Below are positions 48,282 through 57,887 of a stretch of DNA of 64,000 bases, piece by piece. Both the position numbers and the translations under genes were made by a program. This stretch comes from Frankia alni ACN14a (lineage in GTDB: Bacteria; Actinomycetota; Actinomycetes; Frankiales; Frankiaceae). Location of the stretch: positions 6,194,962 to 6,258,961 of the forward strand of contig NC_008278.1 of the NCBI RefSeq assembly GCF_000058485.1. The letters run 5' to 3'. The notes under the pieces are model-generated. The model was not told the origin of the DNA and made no database searches. It saw only the letters and a list, made by a program, of their open reading frames with translations. The first letter of the stretch is position 1. Every line of letters begins with the position of its first letter.

Positions 48282-51200
48282 TCAGACGCGGGGAACCTCC
48301 CGCTGCTCGAAGGTCTCGATGACGTCATCGATCTTGATGTCGTTGAAGGACCCGAGACCGATACCGCACTCGTAGCCCTCGCGGACCTCGGTCGCGTCGT
48401 CCTTGAACCGCTTGAGCGACTCGACCGTGAGGTTGTCCGCCACGACCACGCCGTCGCGGATGAGGCGGGCCTTGGTGTTGCGGCGGATGATGCCGGAGCG
48501 GACGAGCGAACCCGCGACATTGCCGATCCGCGGCACCCGGAACACCTCGCGCACCTCGGCGGTACCGAGCTGCGCCTCCTCGTAGACCGGCTTGAGCATG
48601 CCCTTGAGGGCGTTCTCGATGTCCTCGATGGCCTGGTAGATCACCGAGTAGTACCGGACCTCCACACCCTCGCGGTCGGCCAGCTCCGTCGCCTTGCCCT
48701 GCGGGCGGACGTTGAAGCCGATGATGACCGCGTCCGACGCCGACGCCAGCATGACGTTGGTCTCGGTGATCGCGCCGACACCCCGGTCGATGATCCGCAG
48801 ACCGACCTCGTCGCCGACGTCGATCTTGAGCAGGGCGTCCTCGAGAGCCTCGACCGAACCGGAGACGTCGCCCTTGAGGATGAGGTTGAGCTGGGTCTTC
48901 TCGCCCTCCTTCATCCGCTCGAGGATCGTCTCCAGCGTCGGGCGGCCACGGCTGAGGGCGAGCTCGGCGTTACGCTCCCGCGCCTGCCGACGCTCGGCGA
49001 TCTGGCGGGCGACCCGGTCCTCGGGCACCACCAGGAAGTTGTCGCCCGCGTCGGGAACGCTGGTGAAGCCGAGCACCTGCACCGGGCGGGCCGGACCCGC
49101 CTCGGTGACCTGACCGCCGTGCTCGTCGAGCATCGCCCGGACCCGGCCGAACGCCTCACCGGCGACCACCGAGTCGCCGACCCGCAGCGTGCCGCGCTGG
49201 ACCAGCACGGTCGCCACCGGGCCACGACCACGGTCGAGCCGACCTTCGATCGCGACGCCCTGGGCCTCGGTGCCCGTCGGGGCCCGCAGGTCGAGCGAGG
49301 CGTCGGCCGTCAGGATGATGGCCTCGAGCAACCCGTCGATGTTCGTCTTGTTGCGGGCGGAGACGTCGACGAACATCGTGTCGCCGCCGTACTCCTCGGC
49401 GACCAGGCCGTACTCGGTGAGCTGACCCCGCACCTTCGCCGGGTCGGCGCCCTCCTTGTCGACCTTGTTGACGGCCACCACGACCGGAACTCCGGCCGCC
49501 TGGGCGTGGTTGAGCGCCTCGATGGTCTGCGGCTTCACCCCGTCGTCGGCCGCGACCACGAGGACCACGATGTCGGTGACCTGGGCACCGCGGGCACGCA
49601 TGGCGGTGAACGTCTCGTGACCCGGGGTGTCGATGAAGGTGATCGGCCGCTCGTCGCCGTCGACCGTCGCCCGCACCTGGTAGGCACCGATGTGCTGGGT
49701 GATGCCGCCGGCCTCGCCCGCGACCACGTCGGTGAAGCGGATGGCGTCGAGCAGCTTCGTCTTGCCGTGGTCGACGTGACCCATGACGGTCACGACCGGC
49801 GGCCGGATGCTGAGCTCGACGTCGTCGCCGTACTCGCCGCCGAAGGACAGGTCGAAGCTCTCCAGCAGCTCCTTGTCCTCGTCCTCCGGGCTGACGATCT
49901 GCACTTCGTACCCGAGGGTCACGCCGAGCAGCTGCAGCGTCTCGTCGGTGCAGGACTGGGTCGCGGTCACCATCTCACCGAGCTGGGTGAAGACGACCTG
50001 GACCAGCGCGCCGGGATTCGCGTCGATCTTGTCCGCGAAGTCGGCCAGCGAGGCGCCACGCGGAAGTCGGATGGCCTGCCCGTTGCCACGGGGGACCATC
50101 GCGCCCATCCGCGGCGCCTCCAGGCCGCTCTCCCATTCCTGCCGCTTGGCGCGCTTGGACTTGCGCTGCCGGCCGGGACGACCGCGGCCACCCGGGCCGA
50201 ACGCGCCCGCCGTGGTACCGCCACGCCCACGACCACCCGCCGCGGGACGGCCGCCACCGCCGCCACCGGGACGACCCGGCGCGCCGGCACCGCCGCCACC
50301 GCCGCCGCCACCACCGGGACGACCGGGAGCGCCACCACGACCGGCGAAACCGCCGGGACGCGCGCCGCCACCGCCGCCGCCACCGCCGGGACGGCCGGGA
50401 GCGCCGCCACCGCCGGGACGGCCGGGAGCGCCGCCCGCAGGACGGGGCTGGAACATGTTCGCGTTGGGCCGCGGACCGCCGCTACCGCCCGGCCGCGGCG
50501 GCATCCCGCCGGAACCGCCGGGGCGCGAACCGGGACGCGGCGGCATCGAGCCGGGCGAGGGGCGCGGACCGCCGGCGCCGGGAGCACCGGGACGAGGCCC
50601 ACCCGGGCGCGGGCCCGGGCGAGGCGCACCCGGGCGCGGCGGGGAGGCCGGGCCGGAGCCGGACTGGCCGGCCGACTGCCGGGGCCCGGCAGACGGCGTC
50701 GTGTACGGATTGTTGCCGGGCGCGGACGGCCGGGGGCCGGGACGCGGACCGGGACGCGGGCCACCGGCGGACGGGGCGCTGGGAGCGCTGCCGCCGGGCG
50801 GCGGAACCGGGGCACCGGGACGGGCACGACCGGGGGCCGCCGGGCCGCCGGCGGGCCGCGGGCCGGGCCGGGGACCCGACGCAGCGGCCGGGGAGGACAC
50901 CGGCGGAATCGACGTCGCGGCGGGCGGCGGCGCGGCCGCGCTCGCCGCGATGGGCCGCGGCTGGGATGCCGGCGGGCTCGCCGCCGGCGCACCGGGAGCC
51001 GGCGCGCTCGGGGCCGCCGGCGCGCTCGGGGCGGCGGGGCCGCCGGGACGAGCGGCCGGGCCGGGACGACCCGGGACGGGACGGGGGCCGGGTCGAGGCG
51101 CGAGGCCAGGACGCGGCGGCGCCGGACGGGCGCCGTTACCGGGCCCCGGCCGACCGCCGGGACGCCCGCCCGAGGCGGACCCGCCCTCGGCGGGGAAGGC

Positions 51201-51347
51201 TTCCTTCAGCTTGCGGACGACGGGGGCTTCGACTGTCGACGAAGCGGACTTCACAAACTCGCCCAGGTCCTTCAGCTTGGCGAGCACGGTCTTGCTGTCG
51301 ACACCAAGCTCCTTGGCGAGCTCGTGTACGCGGGCCTTTCCTGCCAC
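48282..51347 (-). CDS. infB: Translation initiation factor IF-2
   Basis: GTPase that brings initiator tRNA to the 30S subunit. The N-terminal IF2N domain ([16 protein letters not shown]) is followed by about 350 residues of Gly/Pro/Arg-rich disordered linker, then the G domain near residue 520 ([18 protein letters not shown]), and the C-terminal domains with ERLKRFKDD-like [17 protein letters not shown]. Length 1021 is at the long end for actinobacteria. GTG 51347 has AAGGAG six bases before it. A 13-bp palindrome (AGCGATCATCGCT, 51429-51441) lies about 80 bases upstream. Confidence 0.96.
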   Translation of the reverse strand: MAGKARVHELAKELGVDSKTVLAKLKDLGEFVKSASSTVEAPVVRKLKEAFPAEGGSASGGRPGGRPGPGNGARPAPPRPGLAPRPGPRPVPGRPGPAARPGGPAAPSAPAAPSAPAPGAPAASPPASQPRPIAASAAAPPPAATSIPPVSSPAAASGPRPGPRPAGGPAAPGRARPGAPVPPPGGSAPSAPSAGGPRPGPRPGPRPSAPGNNPYTTPSAGPRQSAGQSGSGPASPPRPGAPRPGPRPGGPRPGAPGAGGPRPSPGSMPPRPGSRPGGSGGMPPRPGGSGGPRPNANMFQPRPAGGAPGRPGGGGAPGRPGGGGGGGGARPGGFAGRGGAPGRPGGGGGGGGGAGAPGRPGGGGGGRPAAGGRGRGGTTAGAFGPGGRGRPGRQRKSKRAKRQEWESGLEAPRMGAMVPRGNGQAIRLPRGASLADFADKIDANPGALVQVVFTQLGEMVTATQSCTDETLQLLGVTLGYEVQIVSPEDEDKELLESFDLSFGGEYGDDVELSIRPPVVTVMGHVDHGKTKLLDAIRFTDVVAGEAGGITQHIGAYQVRATVDGDERPITFIDTPGHETFTAMRARGAQVTDIVVLVVAADDGVKPQTIEALNHAQAAGVPVVVAVNKVDKEGADPAKVRGQLTEYGLVAEEYGGDTMFVDVSARNKTNIDGLLEAIILTADASLDLRAPTGTEAQGVAIEGRLDRGRGPVATVLVQRGTLRVGDSVVAGEAFGRVRAMLDEHGGQVTEAGPARPVQVLGFTSVPDAGDNFLVVPEDRVARQIAERRQARERNAELALSRGRPTLETILERMKEGEKTQLNLILKGDVSGSVEALEDALLKIDVGDEVGLRIIDRGVGAITETNVMLASASDAVIIGFNVRPQGKATELADREGVEVRYYSVIYQAIEDIENALKGMLKPVYEEAQLGTAEVREVFRVPRIGNVAGSLVRSGIIRRNTKARLIRDGVVVADNLTVESLKRFKDDATEVREGYECGIGLGSFNDIKIDDVIETFEQREVPRV

Positions 51348-51566
51348 GGTGCTCCTTCGTTCGGCCCGCGGTCCGTGCCCGCGTGACCTCGTTACCTGCC
51401 GGTCGTGATCATGGCTGGGTGCTCATTGAGCGATCATCGCTGTCTCGACCTGCTTCCCTGTCGACGTCATCTGGCGCCGCCTCCCGGATCGGGCGCCGTC
51501 GCTGGCGGCGTCCGTCCCGTCTGACCCGGGCGCTCCGCTGCCGCAGACCACCCGTACCTCCTACCT

Positions 51567-51899
51567 TTACCCGACTTTCGCTCCATCCGGAGCCCCCGCG
51601 GCGGATGGATCCCGCTTGCGGGATCCGACAACCGCGGGGCGAATCCGCTCCAGGTACAGCCTGACCTGCACCGACCCGAGCGGACCTGACACCCGCAGCG
51701 CTCGCGGGAACGCCTTGCGACGCTCCGCGAGATCGAGGCAGGCGAGGTCCGGATGCACGTACGCACCCCGACCATGCATACGGCGGCGAGCATCCGGCAG
51801 GAGCTCACCGCTGTCCACGACGATACGCACGAGGTCGGAACTCGGCGCACGGCTTCGACATCCGATACAGGTACGGACGGGCTCCGCACGACACGCCAT
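51567..51899 (-). CDS. ylxR: YlxR family RNA-binding protein
   Basis: DUF448 protein of the nusA-infB operon. The signature RTCIGCRSRAPSSDLVRIV and GRGAYVHPDLACLDLAERRK are seen, with two Cys close together near the start. ATG 51899 begins MACRAEPVRT, eight bases after the nusA stop; a longer frame is rejected because it would run through nusA. 110 residues. Family members are linked to transcription or RNase P regulation. Confidence 0.9.
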   Translation of the reverse strand: MACRAEPVRTCIGCRSRAPSSDLVRIVVDSGELLPDARRRMHGRGAYVHPDLACLDLAERRKAFPRALRVSGPLGSVQVRLYLERIRPAVVGSRKRDPSAAGAPDGAKVG

Positions 51900-51906
51900 G
51901 AGAAGT

Positions 51907-53004
51907 CTATCCCGCCCGACCCCGAGAGTGCCCCCCCGCGGTGGGAGAGCGGCGCGGAACCCCGGGTGGCCCGGACCGCCGCGGCGCACCCGCCGACGGC
52001 GGCTCGGCGGCGGCCGGCGGCCCACCGGCCCGGTCCTCGGCGTCGGAGTGGATGTCGATGCGCCATCCGGTCAGCCGCGCCGCCAGTCGCGCGTTCTGTC
52101 CCTCCCGGCCAATCGCCAGCGACAGCTGGTAGTCGGGGACGACGACCCGCGCCGACCGACTCGCCAGATCCGTCACCTCGACCCGGGCCACCCTGGCCGG
52201 CGACAGGGCGCTGCCGACAAAGGTCGCGGGGTCGGCCGACCAGTCGACGATGTCGATCTTCTCGCCGTGCAGCTCGGCCATGACGGCGCGCACCCGGCTG
52301 CCCATCGGCCCGATGCAGGCGCCCTTGGGATTGACCCCGGCCACCTTGGAGCGGACCGCGATCTTGCTACGGTGGCCGGCCTCGCGGGCGATCGCGGCGA
52401 GCTCGACCGTGCCGTCGGCGACCTCGGGGACCTCCAGCCGGAACAGGCCCTTGACCAGCTCGGGGTGGGTTCGCGAGAGGGTCACGGTGGGACCGTGCGG
52501 CCCGCGGGCGACGTGCACCACATAGCACTTGATCCGGTCGCCGTGCTCGAGCCGCTCGCCGGGCACCTGCTCCGCGGGCGGGAGCACACCCTCGATCGTG
52601 CCGAGATCGACAAGCACCACCTTGGAGCCAGCCCGCTGCTCGTGATGCTGCACCACGCCGGAGACGACCTCGTGCTCACGGTCGGCGTACTGCCCGTAGG
52701 TGACCTCCTGCTGCGCCTCCCGCAGACGCTGCATGATCACCTGCTTCGCCGTCATGGTCGCGATCCGGCCGAAGTCGGCAGGCGTGTCGTCGTACTCGCG
52801 ACTGGTCCCGTCGGGACCCGGCTCGCGCGCGAGCACCGACACCTCACCCGTCGTCCGGTCGATGACCACCCGGGCGTCGGGAGCCGACCCGGCCGTGTGG
52901 TGATACGCCGTCAGCAGGGCCGTCTCCATCGCCTGCACCAAGGTGTCGAAGGCGATGTCCTTCTCCCGCTCGATACCGCGCAGCGCGGCCACGTCGAGCT
53001 TCAC
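51907..53004 (-). CDS. nusA: Transcription termination/antitermination factor NusA
   Basis: RNA polymerase-bound pausing and antitermination factor. N-terminal domain ([20 protein letters not shown]), S1 domain (about residues 110-190), then two KH domains with [20 protein letters not shown] and the second near [16 protein letters not shown]. 365 residues with a Pro/Arg-rich tail; the acidic repeats of proteobacterial NusA are absent, as is usual here. GTG 53004 overlaps the rimP stop (GTGA). Confidence 0.95.
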   Translation of the reverse strand: MKLDVAALRGIEREKDIAFDTLVQAMETALLTAYHHTAGSAPDARVVIDRTTGEVSVLAREPGPDGTSREYDDTPADFGRIATMTAKQVIMQRLREAQQEVTYGQYADREHEVVSGVVQHHEQRAGSKVVLVDLGTIEGVLPPAEQVPGERLEHGDRIKCYVVHVARGPHGPTVTLSRTHPELVKGLFRLEVPEVADGTVELAAIAREAGHRSKIAVRSKVAGVNPKGACIGPMGSRVRAVMAELHGEKIDIVDWSADPATFVGSALSPARVARVEVTDLASRSARVVVPDYQLSLAIGREGQNARLAARLTGWRIDIHSDAEDRAGGPPAAAEPPSAGAPRRSGPPGVPRRSPTAGGHSRGRAG

Positions 53005-53777
53005 CGGGTCATCTCCTCACCGGCCGCGCCCTGGGCGTCGACCTGGCGGCCCTCGTCGTTGGATACCGGCCCCGGCGACGCCGGGTGATCGTCCTGCGTC
53101 GCACCACCACGGGCGGTGTGCGCCTGCGGCGCATCGGCGCTCACGCCGGAGTCCGGAGAGTCCGGCGCATCCCCCGACGGTTGCGCCGGCGACTCGCCGG
53201 AAAGATCATCATACCCCTCGGCCGCGAACTCGACCTCCACCGTCGCCCGCTCGACCTGCGCATAGGTCACCCGCGCGACGCGACGACGCTGCGGACGCCC
53301 GCGCCGGGCAGGCCCGGTGGCAACGGCCAGATCCGCCCCGGCCTCGTCGGCGGACAGCACCCGGCCGGACAGAACCTCCCCGGCGCTGTCCCGCACGGTC
53401 ACCAGCCGCCCGACGGCGCGGCGCCAGTGCCGGGGCGCGGTCAGCGGCCGGTCGACCCCCGGGGAGGTGACCTCCAGGACGTAGGGCCCGGCGCTGAGGC
53501 CCTCGCCCGCCGCCTCCGCCGCGTCGAGCAGGTCCGACACCACCCTGCTGGCCTCGGCCACCGCGTCCAGGTCGATGCCACCGTCGCGGTCCACCGCCAC
53601 CCTGACCACGCTGCGCGAACCGGCCCGGCTCACCGCCACATCCTCAAGATCGAAACCTGCCCCGGCCAGGCCGGACGTCAACCGGTCGCGCAACGCCGGC
53701 CGGACGGTCCCCGCCCGCCGAGCCGCTCCGGATGAGCCTCGGCCCCGTCCGTGACCGGACTCCCCCGCCCCTGACAC
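53001..53777 (-). CDS. rimP: Ribosome maturation factor RimP
   Basis: Assists 30S maturation. The N-terminal alpha/beta domain has [16 protein letters not shown] and the family [13 protein letters not shown]; the C-terminal SH3-like domain has [15 protein letters not shown]. The protein is 258 residues with an Arg/Gly-rich start and a long Asp/Pro/Gly tail, well above the usual 150-180. GTG 53777 is the chosen start; the first 25 residues look unconserved and a later start is possible. Confidence 0.9.
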   Translation of the reverse strand: MSGAGESGHGRGRGSSGAARRAGTVRPALRDRLTSGLAGAGFDLEDVAVSRAGSRSVVRVAVDRDGGIDLDAVAEASRVVSDLLDAAEAAGEGLSAGPYVLEVTSPGVDRPLTAPRHWRRAVGRLVTVRDSAGEVLSGRVLSADEAGADLAVATGPARRGRPQRRRVARVTYAQVERATVEVEFAAEGYDDLSGESPAQPSGDAPDSPDSGVSADAPQAHTARGGATQDDHPASPGPVSNDEGRQVDAQGAAGEEMTR

Positions 53778-54176
53778 CTGGTCCGTCCCTTCTCGTGTTC
53801 ACGCCTGTCCTGATCGTCTCGCCGCCCCTGCCGGCCGGGCCACCCCGGCAGCCCACCGGCCACCGGAATCCGGTCCCCGGCAATCCGGTCCCCGGCATGC
53901 CGGCCACCAGGGGCGATACCCAGGTTCGGCCGGACACCACGGATACACCGCCGGGTTGGCCGGCGACGACACACGGTGATCCTCGCCGACGGACCGCCGC
54001 CCAGGAGCCCACCGGGCCACGGCGGCGGCGAACAGGATGAGATCCATAGCCTACGTGCGCCGCCGCACCGACCGACCGCGGCCCGCATGCCGGGGTGCCG
54101 ACGCCAGGCCGACGGTCCACCCGGACGGGTCGGACGGCGCTCTGCCCGGCCGCCGCGATGTGCGAAGCTCAGGACC
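53778..54176. other. 399-bp divergent spacer between rimP and the ferritin-like pair
   Basis: No supported gene. AATCCGGTCCCCGGC is repeated at 53867-53881 and 53882-53896 (period 15). This region should hold the promoters for both directions. No convincing -35/-10 pair was identified by eye. Confidence 0.5.
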
Positions 54177-54875
54177 GTGGACCCGGCGCCCCGCACATCC
54201 GTCTCGCGGCGGCGCGTCCTGGTGGGACTCGGCGGGCTCGCCCTCGCCGACGCCGTCGGGGTAACTGCCTGCACGACCACGGTCTCCCGCTCGACCGCGT
54301 CGAACGGCGGGCTCGGCGCGCCGGACATCGCCGCGGCGCGGGGCGCGGTCGTCCGAGCCACGGCACTGGCGACGGCCTACCGGAGCGCGGCCGGACGCCA
54401 TCCGTCCCTGCGCTTCCTGTTCGACCCGCTGCGCGCCCATCACGAGCTCGCCGCATCGACGCTGGGAGCACAGATCCCGGCCGCGGTCACGACGATCCCG
54501 ACGGCGTCCGCACCCACCGGGCCCACTCCGACCAGGCTCACACCGACCACGCACGCACCGACCACGCACGCACCGACCGGGGCCGCGGCGACGGCCGCCG
54601 TCGACGAGTCGGCCAGGGCCCGCGCGGCGACGCTGGCCTCGCTGCGCGCCGCCGAGAGCGGCGCGACGGCCGCGGCGCGCACCGACAGCCTGCGCGTGAG
54701 CGGCGTGCTCGCGCCGTTGCTGGCCAGCCTGCACGCCGCCGGGGTCGCGCAGGTGGAGCTGCTCGACCTTTACAGCGCGCGGGTCGGCGCCGGCCAGCCC
54801 GCCGAGACCGCCGGCGGCGTCGGCGGTCTCGCCGGTGTCGGTCTCGGCGGTGTTGGTGTCGGGAGTGCTGGGTGA
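54177..54875 (+). CDS. Tat-type lipoprotein-like ferritin-like protein
   Basis: Exported alanine-rich protein of 232 residues, start GTG 54177. The N-terminus has a twin-Arg-like SRRRVLVGLGGLALADAVG and a possible lipobox Cys (VTAC). The mature part is helical with HHELAASTLGA near residue 100, then a Pro/Thr stretch with a 15-bp repeat (TTHAP), and GVLAPLLASLHAAGVAQVE. The ending is a Gly/Val tail. The gene overlaps the next as GTGA, and a DUF4439-like gene follows. Two overlapping alanine-rich genes occur at this place, beside rimP, in mycobacteria (Rv2843-Rv2844). Confidence 0.7.
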   Translation: MDPAPRTSVSRRRVLVGLGGLALADAVGVTACTTTVSRSTASNGGLGAPDIAAARGAVVRATALATAYRSAAGRHPSLRFLFDPLRAHHELAASTLGAQIPAAVTTIPTASAPTGPTPTRLTPTTHAPTTHAPTGAAATAAVDESARARAATLASLRAAESGATAAARTDSLRVSGVLAPLLASLHAAGVAQVELLDLYSARVGAGQPAETAGGVGGLAGVGLGGVGVGSAG

Positions 54876-55405
54876 CGGCGGGCAGGCGGGACGAACCGGT
54901 CGTCGCGGCCGCCGGGACGGGGGCGGCCCGGCAGAGCCCGGCGGCGCCTGGGCAGGCGGCGGCCGTGGCAGCCCTGAACACGATGCTCACCGCCACCCAT
55001 GCCGCGATCTATGCGGCCGCGACGGCCGGCGGTGCGCTCGCGCCGCTGGGCCCCCCGGCCGCCGGCGCCCGGGAGCTGGCCCGGCTGAGCTGGGTCGCCC
55101 ACCAGGCACTACGCGATGACCTCATCGCCGCGATCGGCACCCGCGGCGGTCAGCCGGCCCCGGCACTGCCGGCCTACCGGATCCCCACGACGCCGGTCAG
55201 CGTCGCCGCGTCGCTGACCCTGCTGGCCCAGATCGAGGACGCCTGCGCCGCGGCGGCCCACGACGCCACAGCCGTGCTCGTCGCCGACGCCCGGGCGCTC
55301 GCCGTCGACGCCCTGGGCGGCACGGCCGTGCGGGCCCAGCGAGCGCGCCTCGCGGCCGGCCTGCCACCCGCCACAGCCACCCGCGCGCTGCCGGGGGCGT
55401 CGTGA
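54872..55405 (+). CDS. DUF4439 ferritin-like domain protein
   Basis: 177-residue alanine-rich protein with a four-helix look: LNTMLTATHAAIYAAATAGG, ARELARLSWVAHQALRDDLI and VAASLTLLAQIEDACAAAAHD contain the His and Glu that could bind metal. GTG 54872 overlaps the preceding stop. It matches Rv2844 of mycobacteria by position and character. A role in iron or oxidative stress is inferred from the fold only. The gene ends 15 bases before the convergent Rrf2 gene. Confidence 0.75.
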   Translation: MTAGRRDEPVVAAAGTGAARQSPAAPGQAAAVAALNTMLTATHAAIYAAATAGGALAPLGPPAAGARELARLSWVAHQALRDDLIAAIGTRGGQPAPALPAYRIPTTPVSVAASLTLLAQIEDACAAAAHDATAVLVADARALAVDALGGTAVRAQRARLAAGLPPATATRALPGAS

Positions 55406-55420
55406 GCGCCCGCCGAGCCC

Positions 55421-55876
55421 CTAGCGGGTCGTCCAGGCGTCGGGGTCGTTACCGAGGGCGGTGACGATCTCCGGGAGGCGGCCGCCGGCGACCTCGGCGA
55501 GGGTCACGTTCTCCAGGACGCGGCGCAGGTTGACCCGCACGGCGATCCAGACGTCCTGCAGGTTCTTGGCCGCGCCCTCGTAGCAGGCATCCTCGGGGCG
55601 GCGCCCGCGCACGCTCGCGAGCGGGCCGTCGGTCACCCGGATCACCGTGGCGACCGTGATCTGGTCGGCCGGGCGGCCCAACTGGTAGCCCCCGTCGGCG
55701 CCCCGGCGGCTCTGGACGAGCCCGGCCCGGCGCAGATCGGTCAGGATGTTCTCGAGGAAGCGCAGCGGCAGATCCTGCGCCAGGGCCAGCGATTCGCCCT
55801 TGACGAGCTGTCCGTCACTCGCCGCCAACGTCAGGAGTGCGCGCAGCGCATAGTCGGCGCGAGCGGAGATCTGCAT
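55421..55876 (-). CDS. Rrf2-family transcriptional regulator
   Basis: Winged-helix repressor of 151 residues. The start MQISARADYALRALLTLA and wHTH (LPLRFLENILTDLRRAGLVQSRRG-ADGGYQL) are typical. It has a single Cys (EDACYEGAA) where Fe-S members such as IscR have three, so it is likely a non-cluster type like CymR, the cysteine-metabolism repressor. ATG 55876 is chosen by the family N-terminus. It is downstream of, and in the same direction as, the ABC importer, suggesting it controls sulfur uptake. Confidence 0.88.
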   Translation of the reverse strand: MQISARADYALRALLTLAASDGQLVKGESLALAQDLPLRFLENILTDLRRAGLVQSRRGADGGYQLGRPADQITVATVIRVTDGPLASVRGRRPEDACYEGAAKNLQDVWIAVRVNLRRVLENVTLAEVAGGRLPEIVTALGNDPDAWTTR

Positions 55877-56004
55877 GCACCCATATTGCCGCCCGGCAGC
55901 GCCCAGCGCGCCCGACGGGTTGAGCTGGCGCGCCGCGGGTGCACGCCCCGACACTCACCGTCCACCGTGGAGTTCCCCCGCAGGGGAGAGGGGACGCCTC
56001 TCGA

Positions 56005-57078
56005 TCACCCACCGCCGCCGGAATGCCCGCCGTCCGCGCCGCCGGCGCCCGCATCCGCGGGCAGATCCGGCGCCGAGCCGTCCCCGACGCCTCCCCCCGG
56101 CTCGATCCCGCCGCCGGCCAGGCCGCGTCCCCGGTTCCCCCGGGCCGCCCGCACCGCGGACGTCCCCTCGGCGACGAGCCCCCGGCGCACACGCATCCGC
56201 TGGTCGGCGGTGTTGAAGGTGGCGTCGACGATGACTCCGATGACGAAGATAGTGATCATCGAGGCCATCACCCCGACCGTGTCGAGCAGCTCCCGGGAGT
56301 TCTGCAGGTCGGCGCCGACCGAGGGATGGCCGGGAACGATGACCAGCAGCTCGCCGGCCATCAGGCTGCGCCAGGCGAACGCCCAGCCCTGTTTGAGCCC
56401 CGCGAGCACCGAGGGCAGGGCCGCCGGGGCCACCACGTACCGGTACAGGGAGAAGCCGCGCGCACCCATGCTGCGCCCGACCCGGACCAGCAGCGGCGGC
56501 ACGTAGTCGACGCCGTAGATCACCCCGTTGGCGACGGAGGGCGCGGCCCCGAGCACGACGACGAACGTGATCGCCGACTCGCTGAGCTTGAACAGCAGGA
56601 TGGCCAGGGGGAACCAGACGATGGAGGGCATCGTCTGCAGCGCGGTGATGAAGGAGCCCACCGCGGTCCGCAGGATGGTGGAGCGGGAGACCGCCACCCC
56701 CACCACGACCCCGATCACGACCGCGAGAGCGTAACCCTCCAGCGCCCGGACCAGGGTGCGTGCCAGGGCGTCCCAGAAGTGGCTGGTGCCGAGGCGGCTG
56801 CCGAACTCCGACAGGGCCTTGCCCGGCCCGGGCAGCACGTAGGAGGGTTTCCAGCCACTCCAGACGACGACCTGCCACAGCAGCAGGAACAGGACGAGGG
56901 CGCCGATCTTCGGCCAGGTGGCGGCCCAGGCCCGGGCCGCGAACGGCCGCCGTTGCGCGGTCGGGATGTCGAGCGCGTCGAGACCCGCGAGCGCCGCGTC
57001 CACCTCGAGACCGGTCTCGGCGTCGAGCTCGGTCGACCGGCCGTGGAGCTGGGTCGTGGTGGCGCTGTCAGTGGCCAT
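56005..57078 (-). CDS. ABC transporter permease, sulfonate/taurine/nitrate type
   Basis: Inner-membrane channel of an SsuC/TauC/NrtB-type importer. About six transmembrane helices, starting IGALVLFLLLWQVVVW, and the EAA loop near WAFAWRSLMAGELL contact the ATPase. ATG 57078 overlaps the ATPase stop by 11 bases. The last 60 residues are a Gly/Pro/Ala tail with little conservation. The substrate is not fixed by sequence. Confidence 0.92.
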   Translation of the reverse strand: MATDSATTTQLHGRSTELDAETGLEVDAALAGLDALDIPTAQRRPFAARAWAATWPKIGALVLFLLLWQVVVWSGWKPSYVLPGPGKALSEFGSRLGTSHFWDALARTLVRALEGYALAVVIGVVVGVAVSRSTILRTAVGSFITALQTMPSIVWFPLAILLFKLSESAITFVVVLGAAPSVANGVIYGVDYVPPLLVRVGRSMGARGFSLYRYVVAPAALPSVLAGLKQGWAFAWRSLMAGELLVIVPGHPSVGADLQNSRELLDTVGVMASMITIFVIGVIVDATFNTADQRMRVRRGLVAEGTSAVRAARGNRGRGLAGGGIEPGGGVGDGSAPDLPADAGAGGADGGHSGGGG

Positions 57079-57829
57079 GCCGGCCGACCTCCTCGCGTAG
57101 TCGGGTGGTCACCTCGGTGGCCAGCTCCGCGACCCGGGCCGAGTCGATGCGCCGCGGCCGCTCGATGTCGACGTCGAAGATCTCCGCGACCCGGCCGGGT
57201 CGGGAGGACAGCAGCACGATGCGGTCGCCGAGCCGCACGGCCTCGCGGACGTCGTGCGTGACGAAGATGACCGTGACGCCGGTCTCCCGCCAGATCCGTT
57301 CCAGCTCGTCGTGGAGCAGGTCACGGGTCATCGCATCCAGGGCGCCGAAGGGCTCGTCCATGCAGAGGATGTCGGCCTCCTGCGCGAACGCGCGGGCCAG
57401 GCTCACCCGCTGGCGCATGCCCCCGGACAGTTCATGGGGACGCTTGTCGGCCAGCCCGGCCAGGCGGACCATCGCGAGCAGGCCTTCCACCCGCTCCCGC
57501 CGCTCGGCGCGGCGGATACCCCGCAGCCGCAGCGGCACCTCGATGTTGCCCCCCGCGGTGAGCCATGGCAGCAGCGCCGAGTCCTGGAACATCATCCCCG
57601 CGCGGCGACCGGTGGTGTCCACGGTGCCGGTGGTCGGCGCGTCGAGACCGGCGATCAACCCGAGCAGGGTCGACTTGCCGCATCCCGACGCGCCGAGCAG
57701 ACAGAGGAACTCGCCGGACCGGACGTCCAGGGAGACGTTGTCCAACGCCTGGACACGGGCGGCGCCGGAGCCGAAGAACCGGCTGACGCCGTCGATGCGC
57801 AGTGCGGTGTCGGAGCGGACAGCGGTCAC
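57068..57829 (-). CDS. ABC transporter ATPase, sulfonate/taurine/nitrate type
   Basis: Energises import. Walker A GASGCGKST, Q-loop MMFQDSALLPW, signature LSGGMRQRVSLARA, Walker B ILCMDEPFGALD and H-loop VTHDVREA are all intact. 253 residues, GTG 57829. It lies between the binding protein and the permease; the 58-base gap before it contains a perfect palindrome AGGGCGCCCT (57868-57877). Confidence 0.94.
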   Translation of the reverse strand: MTAVRSDTALRIDGVSRFFGSGAARVQALDNVSLDVRSGEFLCLLGASGCGKSTLLGLIAGLDAPTTGTVDTTGRRAGMMFQDSALLPWLTAGGNIEVPLRLRGIRRAERRERVEGLLAMVRLAGLADKRPHELSGGMRQRVSLARAFAQEADILCMDEPFGALDAMTRDLLHDELERIWRETGVTVIFVTHDVREAVRLGDRIVLLSSRPGRVAEIFDVDIERPRRIDSARVAELATEVTTRLREEVGRHGH

Positions 57830-57887
57830 GGATCATTCCCCCGTTGCGGTGGAGACGCACGCCCGGCGAGGGCGCCCTGCGGGTGGA

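Noticed and set aside
48228-51386. Plus-strand frame antisense to infB with TATAG-like repeats
   Set aside because: It mirrors the Gly/Pro-rich IF-2 linker and has no independent start signal.
51429-51441. 13-bp palindrome upstream of infB as an operator
   Set aside because: Symmetric but short, and no regulator or conservation can be tied to it here; noted only in the infB entry.
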